Shown: positions 6,316 to 13,972, counted from the first letter of the stretch. The stretch is DNA of 18,487 nucleotides from Candidatus Roizmanbacteria bacterium CG_4_9_14_0_2_um_filter_39_13 (GCA_002788865.1 PFSC01000008.1:1-18487); one strand, 5' to 3'. Made by a program: numbers and translations. The notes: a model not told the origin generated them from the sequence alone.

Positions 6316-7920
6316 ATGTCAGAACGTTTCATTCATTTAGAACTTCAATCTCCAGAATGGGATGAGCATCCTCATTGTGAATGTGGTGTTACGGGAGTGG
6401 TTACCAGAAAGAAAGATGCACCAAAGATTGCGGCTTTGTTTAATTATGCACAAATAAACAGGGGTCAGCATTCCAATGGAGTTGGGTGGTGGAGTTCAGA
6501 TAATGGAATTGAACGTTATTTACAAGTAGGACCACCACAATTAGTGAACGAATATGTGTTAGAAATTGATGCAACTATGGCACTCGGGCATACAAGGTAT
6601 ACCACAGAGGGAGATGAATCGAAATCAAATATTCAACCTGCAATGGCTACTTGGATCGATGCGAATTTTCAGGAGCAAGAATTGATTCTTTCTCACAATG
6701 GCAATGTCGACTTATCTAGTATTAAAGCACTGGTAAAGGTTCAGTTGCCTGAGGGAGCAAGTGATTCGCTTTATATTGCCCAGCTTATCGCAGAATCACC
6801 AGGGAGAACAATGGCAGATAAGCTTAGAAATGCACTTCCGCTGGTAAATGGTTCATATAGTTTAACCATACTATCAAAAGAAGGAGTATTTGGCATTCGT
6901 GACCCACGAGGAAATAGGCCATTGCATCTTGCCGATTACCAAGATGGTATTACCATCATTGCATCAGAAGATTTTCCACTACAGTCAAGACAGAATATAT
7001 GTCCCGGGTACCCTCTTTCTATTCCTCCTGGTACACTCGTTCACATTACGCCTAATCGAGTTATTACTATTGAAGAAGATCTCATCGAACCATTGGATCC
7101 TTCATTTTGTAGTTTAGAGTCAATGTATTTAGGACGACCAGAAAACCTCAATGATACTCGCGTGAGGCTTGGAAGGAAACTAGCGAAAGAACACCCCTTA
7201 TTGAAAAATAAAACTGATGCTGAAAAAGAAAGAATTGCTGTTGTCGGGATTCCCCGTGGAGGAGATCCATTTGCAGCTGGGTATGCACAGGATGCACAAC
7301 TTAAAAACTATGGTGCTCAGAAAGATGGAGGCCCTTTATTACAAAAAAAAGTTGAAATAAGATCTTTTATGGCACCTCTAGGAACAAATGGCGCAGAAGC
7401 TAAAAGAAAAATGGCTCTTGACCCTACAGTTTTTGAAGAAATGATACAGAATGGAATTAAGGAAATTGTTCTTGTAGATGATTCACTTGTTCGTGGAAAT
7501 CAAATAGAACCCGTAGTAGATCTTATCCGCGGTATTTCCAAGGGATTTGGCGTAGCAATAAAGATTCATGTTGCTCTCGGATGCCCAGAGGTTCTTCAAG
7601 AATGTGGTTTAGGAATAGCACTTGATTATGATGGATTATTTTATAATCGATTGCCGCAAATAATAGAGGAATTTGGAGTAACGCATATTCCAGAAACCCC
7701 AGAAAGACAATTGGCAAAAGTTCTCGAGCTTTATGGCATAGATTCCTTATATCACCTATCAAAAAAAGGGATGCTTGAAGCGTTCACAAATACTGAAATT
7801 CCGGAAGGAATGGTAGAGCTGGCTCAGTTGGTGCTTGCACATGATTATTGTTTGTATTGTATGCGAGAAGGGGATGAGTTTGTCCCACAGGATGTGTGGT
7901 ATAGGAGTAAGGAATATTGA
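6316..7920 (+). CDS. purF: amidophosphoribosyltransferase-like (PurF family)
   Basis: PurF makes 5-phosphoribosylamine from PRPP and glutamine, the first step of purine synthesis. The 534-residue protein has an N-terminal Ntn glutaminase domain: a 22-residue leader, then Cys23 in ECGVTGV as the expected nucleophile after processing, NRGQHSNGVG, GHTRYTTEGD and LSHNGNVD. RDPRGNRPL follows. The C-terminal phosphoribosyltransferase domain carries the PRPP motif EIVLVDDSLVRGNQ near 383-396. Cysteines at FCSLESMY, ALGCPEV and the C-terminal CLYC could match the Fe-S ligands of Bacillus-type PurF. Many normally fixed positions differ, so it is a divergent member. No other de novo purine gene is in the window, so a different amine product or pathway is possible. 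It ends on TGA, with TAG six codons later in frame. Confidence 0.85.
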   Translation: MSERFIHLELQSPEWDEHPHCECGVTGVVTRKKDAPKIAALFNYAQINRGQHSNGVGWWSSDNGIERYLQVGPPQLVNEYVLEIDATMALGHTRYTTEGDESKSNIQPAMATWIDANFQEQELILSHNGNVDLSSIKALVKVQLPEGASDSLYIAQLIAESPGRTMADKLRNALPLVNGSYSLTILSKEGVFGIRDPRGNRPLHLADYQDGITIIASEDFPLQSRQNICPGYPLSIPPGTLVHITPNRVITIEEDLIEPLDPSFCSLESMYLGRPENLNDTRVRLGRKLAKEHPLLKNKTDAEKERIAVVGIPRGGDPFAAGYAQDAQLKNYGAQKDGGPLLQKKVEIRSFMAPLGTNGAEAKRKMALDPTVFEEMIQNGIKEIVLVDDSLVRGNQIEPVVDLIRGISKGFGVAIKIHVALGCPEVLQECGLGIALDYDGLFYNRLPQIIEEFGVTHIPETPERQLAKVLELYGIDSLYHLSKKGMLEAFTNTEIPEGMVELAQLVLAHDYCLYCMREGDEFVPQDVWYRSKEY

Positions 7921-7998
7921 GGAAATGGAAATAGATAGTAATGGAGAACAAATGGTCTTTTTTTCAGATGCCATTCTTTTGTGAAGAGTTTGTGGAAG

Positions 7999-8026
7999 GA
8001 TATATTGGACATGAGCTCAATATATC
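7999..8026. other. 9-bp inverted repeat between convergent purF and IMPDH-like genes
   Basis: GATATATTG (7999-8007) and CAATATATC (8018-8026) form perfect arms around a 10-nt loop. The second arm contains most of the TGA stop of the minus-strand IMPDH-like gene. There is no T-run, so it is at best a weak bidirectional terminator. Confidence 0.3.
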
Positions 8027-9584
8027 AGTTATGATGAACACTTGCACGCATTGCAGCATGTGAAGTATATTTCCAAACATCAGGATGAGGATTTCGTTGC
8101 AATTCCTCAAGAGAAGCTATTCGTTGAAAAATGCATGCTGTCGCGAGACCTTCGAGCATTTTAAACTGACGCTTAGTAATTGATGGATATCGCGAATCCA
8201 TTTCAACCCTTCCAACTGATCCTTCAAGAAACATGACGTCATTTCCTGTTGGGTCAAATTTCTTCCCATACCATTTTTCTGCATCAGACGCTTCTCCAAA
8301 GTATCTTTTAAATCCACGGCCATCGACACCATTAGAATATACCCATCCTGTTGGATTATGCTCATAGGTGCCACCTGACAGTGCGCGAGATTTCATTGCG
8401 ACTGAGGCCCCTATAGCTATTGCTATCGGAATCTGTCTTCCAGTTCCTCCGTCACAGATCAATGGTATTTGAAGTCCTTCTCTCGCAATTTGATATGCTG
8501 TAAGAAGATTATTACCCGTAGCAGATGTTACCCCTGGTGTATCACATATTTCTCCTTCTCCAACGCCTATGTCAACCGCATGAGCGCCAGCCTTGACTAA
8601 CGCTAGTGCTTGAGAACGATTTGTAACTTTTCCTCCAACTATCACTACTTTGTCACCATATCTGCTATCTCGTAATGCGAATACAGTCTTAACCATTCGT
8701 TGCATTGAGCGTGGATCATACACTCTACACAGTAGCTTATGATCGCCATCAAGATACTCCACTTCATTAAGAATGGTTTCAACTCGAGTAAGTGCATCTG
8801 CTGGATCAGCTTTTAGCGTAATACCCATCAGTCCTGTTGCTCGATTGATGAGATATTCTGCTTCTTCGTGATTTGTAAGAAATGGGTCAACTCTTAGTAA
8901 TCTATGACTTTCATTCAACATAAGTGCTTGCTTATGAGGATTTCCCCACTCAGCATCTATTGGAACAAAGCTCATAGCGCCAGATAAGCCTAAGTTTTCA
9001 GAACCATTTGCAGAGTTTAAGGCAGACATAGATGAACCACATATTGGAAAACAAACCGTTTCTGTAGTTCCTTTAACAACAAGTCCTGTTCCGAGAACTG
9101 TTTGAGCACTTGATTCAGATGGTTCCCCCTCACCAATACTTAATACAAAATCTTCATAAGTTACCGCCTCTCTTTCTTCAAGGCAGCTATCTAATACTGG
9201 AATTTCTTTTGGGGATAAGGGTTCCCAAGTACGAGCTTGATTTTGTCTAAACGTGTCAAGAACTGTTTGGTGAGTTAGTACTTCCAAATATATATGTCTT
9301 TCAACTTGCCCATAAACAATATGTTCAATATTTTGCAGTACTGGATTGCTTACAACGTCAAATGGTGTAGAATCACGGGGAAATTGTCCTGTAGCTTTCA
9401 AATCTTCTATATCTCTTTGAGCAAGCAGTGATCTTTCTTGTTCCAAGTGCACTCTATATATATCTGTTAAATATTGTATATATTCTGGAGATCGCGGTCT
9501 TAGTGCTAATTTGAATCTTTCAGTTTGGCTAGTCAAAGCCTCTTCAGCAGGGGTAGAAATATTAGCTGGATTTTCTTGATACAT
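8025..9584 (-). CDS. divergent IMP dehydrogenase/GMP reductase-family protein
   Basis: The C-terminal two-thirds is an IMPDH-type TIM barrel: KVVIVGGKVTNRSQALALVKAGAHAVDIGVGEGEIC matches the strand leading to the catalytic loop, and CDGGTGRQIPIAIAIGA matches the phosphate site. The loop cysteine is kept, but the usual CTTR...PQ is CDTPGVTSATGNN, and the flap region reads RYFGEASDAEKWYGKK. The first 165 or so residues match no IMPDH segment I know. True IMP dehydrogenase activity is therefore doubtful and I assign only the superfamily. An in-frame GTG at 9611 would overlap the guaA end by 10 nt and add nine residues; I prefer the ATG at 9582-9584 (519 residues), though neither has a Shine-Dalgarno. 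It follows guaA in the same direction. It ends on TGA and reading on would run antisense through purF. Confidence 0.75.
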   Translation of the reverse strand: MYQENPANISTPAEEALTSQTERFKLALRPRSPEYIQYLTDIYRVHLEQERSLLAQRDIEDLKATGQFPRDSTPFDVVSNPVLQNIEHIVYGQVERHIYLEVLTHQTVLDTFRQNQARTWEPLSPKEIPVLDSCLEEREAVTYEDFVLSIGEGEPSESSAQTVLGTGLVVKGTTETVCFPICGSSMSALNSANGSENLGLSGAMSFVPIDAEWGNPHKQALMLNESHRLLRVDPFLTNHEEAEYLINRATGLMGITLKADPADALTRVETILNEVEYLDGDHKLLCRVYDPRSMQRMVKTVFALRDSRYGDKVVIVGGKVTNRSQALALVKAGAHAVDIGVGEGEICDTPGVTSATGNNLLTAYQIAREGLQIPLICDGGTGRQIPIAIAIGASVAMKSRALSGGTYEHNPTGWVYSNGVDGRGFKRYFGEASDAEKWYGKKFDPTGNDVMFLEGSVGRVEMDSRYPSITKRQFKMLEGLATACIFQRIASLEELQRNPHPDVWKYTSHAAMRASVHHN

Positions 9585-9601
9585 TGATAGAATATAAAAA
9601 G

Positions 9602-11221
9602 TTATTCCCACTCAACAGTTCCCGGGGGTTTGTTCGTGATGTCATACACGACTCTGTTTGCTTCAGTAACTTCGGTTACTATTCTAACAGATATTTTTTC
9701 TAGGAGGTCCCAATTCAGCTTAGCAAAATTACTTGACATTACGTCAAGAGATTCAACCGCACGAATTGCAATTGTCTCGCCGTATGCTCGATTGTCACCA
9801 CGTACTCCTGTTGTTTTGATCCCCGTGAAGACTGCAAATACTTGCCAGAGAGTATCATCAAGTCCAGCGGCGGATATCTCATCGCGGACGATTTTGTCTA
9901 CTCTTCTAACAATCGAAAGCTTTTCTTCAGTCACTTCACCAATGATACGAATCGCAAGTCCTGGACCGGGAAATGGATGTCTGTGAGTGACAGACTTGGG
10001 AAGTTTCAAAAGAGTTCCTATCGTGCGGACCTCGTCCTTATAAAAATTTCTCAAAGGTTCAAGAAGCATAACTTTCATATCTTTTGGGAGACCGCCGACA
10101 TTATGATGACTTTTGATATTCTTGGCATGCTTGGATCCTGCGCTTTCGATAACATCTGGGTATATGGTACCTTGGACGAGAAATGTAGCGTTGAATTTCT
10201 CAGCTTCTCGTTCAAGCACATCGATAAATGTCTTGCCAATGATTTTTCGTTTTTGTTCTGGATAGGTGATACCTTTCAGATTATCGATAAATTCTTTTTG
10301 TGCATCCACGATGAGAACCTTCATTTTATATGTGTCAGAAAATACCTTTTTTAGCTCTTCTGTTTCTCCAGTTCGCATAAGGCCAGAGTCGATATACACT
10401 GCGGTGAACTGATCTCCAATCGCACGGTGTACCATAAGACATGCGATCGATGAGTCGACTCCCCCAGATAGTGCTCCAATGACATTGTGGCCTCCTACAG
10501 AATCTTTGATATCAAGAATTTGCTTTTCGATAAATTCTTTTGTAATTGGCTGGTCCTTTGGTTCAAGTCCGCAGATGACTGCAAAATTTTTCAAAATCTG
10601 GAGTCCAAACTGGGTATGTACAACTTCAGGGTGAAATTGAATTCCATAGATTTTGCGTTCTTCATCGGCGATTGCTGCAAAAGGAATAGTGTCGGTCACT
10701 CCAATAGCAGTAAAACCATTTGGAACTTTTTCAACTTCATCACCATGGTTCATCCAGACGGAAATAGATTTTGGAATTTCGACGGTGGACGATGGTTGGG
10801 TAGCATTGTCATTTTGAGGCGAAGCCGAAGAATCCATAGATTCAATGGATCCTTCGCGTTGCTCAGGATGACAAAAATTAAAGAGGGGAGATGACTTAAT
10901 AATTTTGAGTTCTGCAGGACCATACTCTTTTTTTGTTCCTGGCTTTACTGATCCTCCAAGAATTTCTGCAATAACTTGTTCGCCATAACAAATTCCAAGA
11001 ACAGGAATATTCATCTCAAAGAGTTTTGCATCGATGGTCAAAGCATCAGATTTATACACATCACCAGGACCTCCGGAAAGTATCACTCCATTGATAGTAT
11101 TATTTTGTGTTTTTTCAAAAAACTCTTCCGGTTCGACTATCATTGTATCAATAGAAATCTCGCGAAGTCTGCGAGAAATAAGATGAGTTGTTTGGGAGCC
11201 AAAATCGATGATTATTATCAT
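9602..11221 (-). CDS. guaA: GMP synthase (glutamine-hydrolysing), with in-frame repeat insertion
   Basis: GuaA converts XMP to GMP using ATP and glutamine. The amidotransferase domain shows Cys78 in GICYGEQ (usually GICYGMQ) with His197 and Glu199 in QFHPEV. The ATP pyrophosphatase domain has the P-loop SGGVDSS at 252-258. The C-terminal dimerisation domain ends GTVEWE as in most GuaA proteins. At 539 residues it is longer than typical because about 34 residues (roughly 115-148, including HPEQREGSIESMDSSASPQN) interrupt SSPLF and IPKSISVWMNHGD; this stretch is encoded by a palindromic repeat. The start ATG lies 5 nt after tandem octamer repeats bordering the four-helix gene, leaving no Shine-Dalgarno. 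Part of a minus-strand run with guaB and the IMPDH-like gene. Confidence 0.96.
   Translation of the reverse strand: MIIIIDFGSQTTHLISRRLREISIDTMIVEPEEFFEKTQNNTINGVILSGGPGDVYKSDALTIDAKLFEMNIPVLGICYGEQVIAEILGGSVKPGTKKEYGPAELKIIKSSPLFNFCHPEQREGSIESMDSSASPQNDNATQPSSTVEIPKSISVWMNHGDEVEKVPNGFTAIGVTDTIPFAAIADEERKIYGIQFHPEVVHTQFGLQILKNFAVICGLEPKDQPITKEFIEKQILDIKDSVGGHNVIGALSGGVDSSIACLMVHRAIGDQFTAVYIDSGLMRTGETEELKKVFSDTYKMKVLIVDAQKEFIDNLKGITYPEQKRKIIGKTFIDVLEREAEKFNATFLVQGTIYPDVIESAGSKHAKNIKSHHNVGGLPKDMKVMLLEPLRNFYKDEVRTIGTLLKLPKSVTHRHPFPGPGLAIRIIGEVTEEKLSIVRRVDKIVRDEISAAGLDDTLWQVFAVFTGIKTTGVRGDNRAYGETIAIRAVESLDVMSSNFAKLNWDLLEKISVRIVTEVTEANRVVYDITNKPPGTVEWE
10806..10874. repeat. palindromic element inserted in the guaA coding sequence
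   Basis: The 69-bp element is bounded by terminal inverted repeats TTGTCAT (10806-10812) and ATGACAA (10868-10874), with nested complementary stretches such as GAATCCAT/ATGGATCC near the centre. Both strands are open in the guaA frame. Its ends (TGTCAT, ATGACA) resemble those of the intergenic family at 2858, 12810 and 15422, but the interior differs. Confidence 0.8.
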
Positions 11222-11226
11222 AAAAA

Positions 11227-11261
11227 CAAGTGATCAAGTGAGCAAGTGAGCAAGAGATCAA
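11227..11261. repeat. tandem octamers / inverted repeat, 3' flank of four-helix gene
   Basis: Four tandem 8-mers (CAAGTGAT, CAAGTGAG, CAAGTGAG, CAAGAGAT) at 11227-11258. The stretch 11233-11261 is complementary to 11619-11647 at 24 of 29 positions, with 13 consecutive pairs at the outer end. It overlaps the four-helix stop codon and ends 5 nt from the guaA start. Confidence 0.85.
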
Positions 11262-11635
11262 CTATTAATTTTTGAGTCAAGATTTGTAATTTCTCTCCAA
11301 AGCATGGCTCCTATTTCGTTTGTATACTTTTTGCCTTTTAGAAAAACCACCTCATCTATCCAGTTTTGTTTATACACGAAAGATAAAAGATATTTTGATT
11401 CTGATAGTGACCCGTAAGATATTTCAAAAAAATTTAATTGAACTGGTTTTTTTCTTCGAGCAAAACCCTCAATGTAATTCAAGATGATTGACATTGTTGA
11501 TCTACGATACTGTGATGTAACTCCATATATTTCCGACTTTGGGAAATTTTTCGATATCTCATATGCAAGCTGTACATAATCATCCATTAACCTTTTTAGT
11601 TTTTCTTTGTATGGATTATTGATCACTTGATTCAT
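11258..11635 (-). CDS. four-helix bundle protein (S23 / 23S rRNA intervening-sequence protein family)
   Basis: A 125-residue basic, helical protein. The pattern LMDDYVQLAYEISKNFPKSEIYGVTSQYRRSTMSIILNYIEGFARR, followed by ISYGSLSESKYLLSF, is typical of the S23/IVP four-helix family. Those proteins were first found in ORFs inside intervening sequences of 23S rRNA; their biochemical role is not settled. Here it sits between guaB (13 nt upstream) and guaA (36 nt downstream), inside what is normally a guaBA operon. Imperfect 29-bp inverted repeats overlap both its start and stop codons, so residues MNQVIN are repeat-encoded. In RNA the ends would pair and place the ORF in a loop, like an rRNA intervening sequence. 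It ends on TGA; reading on would fuse it in frame to GuaA. Confidence 0.85.
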   Translation of the reverse strand: MNQVINNPYKEKLKRLMDDYVQLAYEISKNFPKSEIYGVTSQYRRSTMSIILNYIEGFARRKKPVQLNFFEISYGSLSESKYLLSFVYKQNWIDEVVFLKGKKYTNEIGAMLWREITNLDSKINS

Positions 11636-11647
11636 TGCTCACTTGAT
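11619..11647. repeat. inverted repeat, 5' flank of four-helix gene
   Basis: Complementary to 11233-11261 (24 of 29). The outer 13 bases TTGCTCACTTGAT (11635-11647) match ATCAAGTGAGCAA (11233-11245) perfectly. It starts 1 nt after the guaB stop and runs past the ATG of the four-helix gene. Confidence 0.85.
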
Positions 11648-11648
11648 T

Positions 11649-12797
11649 TTATGAATAATTCCCTCCCCCATTGGTAACAAGAATATCATGAGGATGGCTT
11701 TCGGAGAGGGATGCCTGTGTGATCTGGATGAATTCCCCTTTCTCTTGAAGTTCAGCGATGTTCTTTGTCCCGACATAATACATTCCTGATCTAATTCCTC
11801 CAATCATCTGATCTGTCACAGATTTGACTGGTCCATTTACAGGGACGAGTCCCTCAACTCCTTCGGCCACAAGCACACGGTCATTATAGCTTTTTCCATG
11901 AAATTCATCTTCGGATTTGATCTCAGTACCTTTTTGCATGGCGCTGATGGACCCCATTCCTCGATATGACTTAAAGGTGTATGATTCCTGATTGGTTTTG
12001 AGAATGCTTTTAAAACGAGAAGGTACCTTCTCTGGATGAAGCTCAACATGCGCACCAGGTGCTTCTTGACATGATGCAAACATACTCCCCATCATAACGG
12101 TACTTGCGCCAGCAGCAAATGCTTTGACCATGTCTCCTGAATAGCTGATACCACCATCTGCAATGATCGGAATGCCAGCCTCTTTTGCTGCACGTGAGGT
12201 TTCAATGATAGCGGTGATTTGTGGTACACCCATCCCTGAAATGATTCGAGTGGTACAAATTGCTCCTGGACCCATTCCGACACGTAGACCGTCAACGCCT
12301 GCTTCGATGAGCGCTTGAGCGCCGTCATACGTTGCGACATTTCCACCGATTATTTGTAAGGTTGGAAATGTCGCTTTGAGCTTTTTGATAGCATCGATGA
12401 TGGTGTCTGCGTATCCATGTGCAGAATCGACAATGAGAACATCTACCTTTGCATTCACAAGTGCTTGAGCTCGGTCGATCGAGCCTTGACTTGCTCCGAC
12501 TGCCGCCCCAACAAGAAGATTAGCCTTTTTCACTTTATCAACATTATCTGCTTGTTCTTGAATTGTGAGATTCCGATGGATGATACCGATCCCTCCCTCA
12601 CGTGCGATAGCTATTGCAAGCTCTGATTCTGTCACGGTGTCCATTGGTGCAGATACAAAGGGTGACTCCAAAACAATTGATTTTGTGAGGTTGGATTTTA
12701 GAGTGATTTCTTGCCGTTTGAAGCTGCTATATCCAGGAATGAGAAGAACATCGTCATAGGTGATTCCTTGGGCGATAATTTTATTTGATTGATTCAT
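11649..12797 (-). CDS. guaB: IMP dehydrogenase lacking CBS domains
   Basis: GuaB oxidises IMP to XMP, the committed step to GMP. The catalytic barrel is complete: the N-terminal GITYDDVLLIPGYS, SAPMDTVTESELA, GGIGIIHRN, GNVATYDGAQALIEAGVDGLRVGMGPGAICTTR with the catalytic cysteine, the phosphate loop ADGGISYSGD, and the flap region KSYRGMGS. Between HRNLTIQEQADNVDKVKK and LLVGAAVG the roughly 110-residue CBS pair (Bateman domain) is absent, which explains the length of about 382 instead of about 490. Allosteric control by adenine and guanine nucleotides through that domain would be missing. An ATG at 12815 lies inside the repeat hairpin and adds MTKEKT; I prefer the ATG at 12795-12797, where homologues begin. 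Neither has a clear Shine-Dalgarno. Confidence 0.94.
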   Translation of the reverse strand: MNQSNKIIAQGITYDDVLLIPGYSSFKRQEITLKSNLTKSIVLESPFVSAPMDTVTESELAIAIAREGGIGIIHRNLTIQEQADNVDKVKKANLLVGAAVGASQGSIDRAQALVNAKVDVLIVDSAHGYADTIIDAIKKLKATFPTLQIIGGNVATYDGAQALIEAGVDGLRVGMGPGAICTTRIISGMGVPQITAIIETSRAAKEAGIPIIADGGISYSGDMVKAFAAGASTVMMGSMFASCQEAPGAHVELHPEKVPSRFKSILKTNQESYTFKSYRGMGSISAMQKGTEIKSEDEFHGKSYNDRVLVAEGVEGLVPVNGPVKSVTDQMIGGIRSGMYYVGTKNIAELQEKGEFIQITQASLSESHPHDILVTNGGGNYS

Positions 12798-12809
12798 AGT
12801 TTTTTCTTT

Positions 12810-12877
12810 TGTCATTCCGGACTTGATCCGGAATCCAGTAATAACTAACTGGATCCTGAATCGAGTTCAGGATGACA
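12810..12877. repeat. TGTCATCC/GGATCCAG palindrome pair, without ORF
   Basis: Two inverted 29-nt units: 12810-12838 (starts TGTCATTCCGGA, ends GGAATCCAG) and 12849-12877 (starts CTGGATCCTGAA, ends AGGATGACA), 10 nt apart. The right unit is identical to the one at 15750-15778. Bases just inside also pair (CCAGT/ACTGG), so the whole 68 bp can form one long hairpin. It begins 9 nt after the adenosine-deaminase-family stop and lies in the guaB leader. Confidence 0.9.
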
Positions 12878-12885
12878 ATGGTAAT

Positions 12886-12891
12886 ATTATA
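12886..12891 (-). promoter_or_regulatory. possible -10 box for guaB within the preceding stop codon
   Basis: TATAAT on the minus strand contains the TAA stop (12887-12889) of the upstream gene. Transcription from it would start near 12879, giving a leader that consists almost entirely of the repeat hairpin before guaB. Confidence 0.35.
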
Positions 12892-13912
12892 AATATAAAT
12901 TACTTTCTTTTTCTTTCATAGGGATAAATGTCGCATCAAACCCCCAATGTATGATTTGTTCAATTTGTTTTGGTGAAAGCATTTTTCGATCGAGTATATA
13001 CGTATATTGCTCCCGAAGATGTCCATCTTTTATGGTTTCTGGCCAATCGGTATTTATAGAGAATTGAACATTATTCTCAAAAAGAAGTTGGAGCACTTTT
13101 GTCATTTCAGCATCATCTTTCACTGCTTTTGTCATGAGATTGCTTAAGGGGCAAACTTCAAGAGTTATTTTTCTAGTGGCAAGCTCATGCATGAGCTTTG
13201 TGTCGTATGCTGCCTTGATGCCGTGTCCGATACGGTCAGGATTTATCGTATCAATACATTCCCACATGTCGTTTGTGTCATCGGTCTCTCCCGAATGTGC
13301 CGTAATTTTGAGGCCATTGTCCCTTGCTCTTTGCACAAGTCCAATATAGTCTTTGAAATGAAATCCAGTCTTGTTGTAATTTGAGAAATCTATTCCGACA
13401 ATACCTCGATTTCGATACTTGATCGCTTTTTCTACAATGATTTGGTTTTGTGTAAACGTAAATTGTCGATCCAGACAAAAAATGATTCCTGCACGAAGTT
13501 TGGGGTATTCAAGAAGCGCTCGTTCCATACCTCGAAGCATGGCCATAATGGCATGATCAAGATCTACTTCTCCTTCACGGTTGTGCTTCATTGGGTTTCC
13601 TCGAAGTTCATAAAGCGTGATGTGATTTGATCGATACGCTCCGCTGAAAGTCTCATACACTCCTTTTTCAAGAGCGAGTGCTCCTGCTGAAAGCTTGTCA
13701 AGAATAGGGTGATAGATCGTGTCAAGGTATTCTTTCAAAGTCATTTTTCGATCTGGCGAAAGCACAATATGGTCTACAAATTCGTGATAATCTCTTTTTG
13801 GGAGTTTGTATCCTTCGGAGTTTGCGATATGCCAGTAAACGTGTGGTGCAATAGAAGAACCGATGTGTGCATGAAGTTCAGGAAGTTTTTGAAGAGTATC
13901 GTGTATTTCCAT
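12887..13912 (-). CDS. adenosine deaminase-family amidohydrolase
   Basis: A 341-residue metal-dependent deaminase fold. Zinc ligands expected from adenosine deaminase are present: His14 and His16 in ELHAHIGSS, His206 in ITAHSGE, and Asp289 in SINTDWPET, with Glu209 and His230 (RIGHG) as catalytic partners. Two substrate-contact positions differ. The Asp of HxHLDG is replaced (HAHIGSS), and the second Asp of the usual NTDDP is Trp290. Deamination of a purine nucleoside or related compound is likely, but adenosine itself is uncertain; the N6-methyl-AMP deaminase branch (HAHLNGS) is an alternative. It has its own leaderless-type promoter and lies upstream of guaB in the same direction. Confidence 0.82.
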   Translation of the reverse strand: MEIHDTLQKLPELHAHIGSSIAPHVYWHIANSEGYKLPKRDYHEFVDHIVLSPDRKMTLKEYLDTIYHPILDKLSAGALALEKGVYETFSGAYRSNHITLYELRGNPMKHNREGEVDLDHAIMAMLRGMERALLEYPKLRAGIIFCLDRQFTFTQNQIIVEKAIKYRNRGIVGIDFSNYNKTGFHFKDYIGLVQRARDNGLKITAHSGETDDTNDMWECIDTINPDRIGHGIKAAYDTKLMHELATRKITLEVCPLSNLMTKAVKDDAEMTKVLQLLFENNVQFSINTDWPETIKDGHLREQYTYILDRKMLSPKQIEQIIHWGFDATFIPMKEKESNLYL

Positions 13913-13917
13913 GAATA

Positions 13918-13923
13918 ATTATA
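13918..13923 (-). promoter_or_regulatory. -10 box of the deaminase gene, leaderless
   Basis: TATAAT on the minus strand ends 5 nt before the ATG at 13910-13912. Confidence 0.55.
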
Positions 13924-13943
13924 GTATACAACATAAAAAATGT

Positions 13944-13969
13944 CAAAATTCAAATATCAAATTTCAAAC
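13944..13969. repeat. AT-rich CAAA/ATTC repeat after a stop codon
   Basis: An irregular run of short units (TTCAAA, ATCAAA, TTTCAAA) begins 3 nt after the TAA of the dimethylargininase-like gene on the minus strand. It is simple in composition and may be only AT-rich spacer. Confidence 0.35.
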
Positions 13970-13972
13970 TTA

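Noticed and set aside
9630..11233. Plus-strand open frames opposite guaA (up to 170 codons)
   Set aside because: They are antisense shadows of a strongly conserved gene, with low-complexity, non-homologous translations.
11227..11261. Tandem octamers as an iteron-type origin or regulator site
   Set aside because: Only four short units, and they are explained better by complementarity to the other end of the four-helix element.
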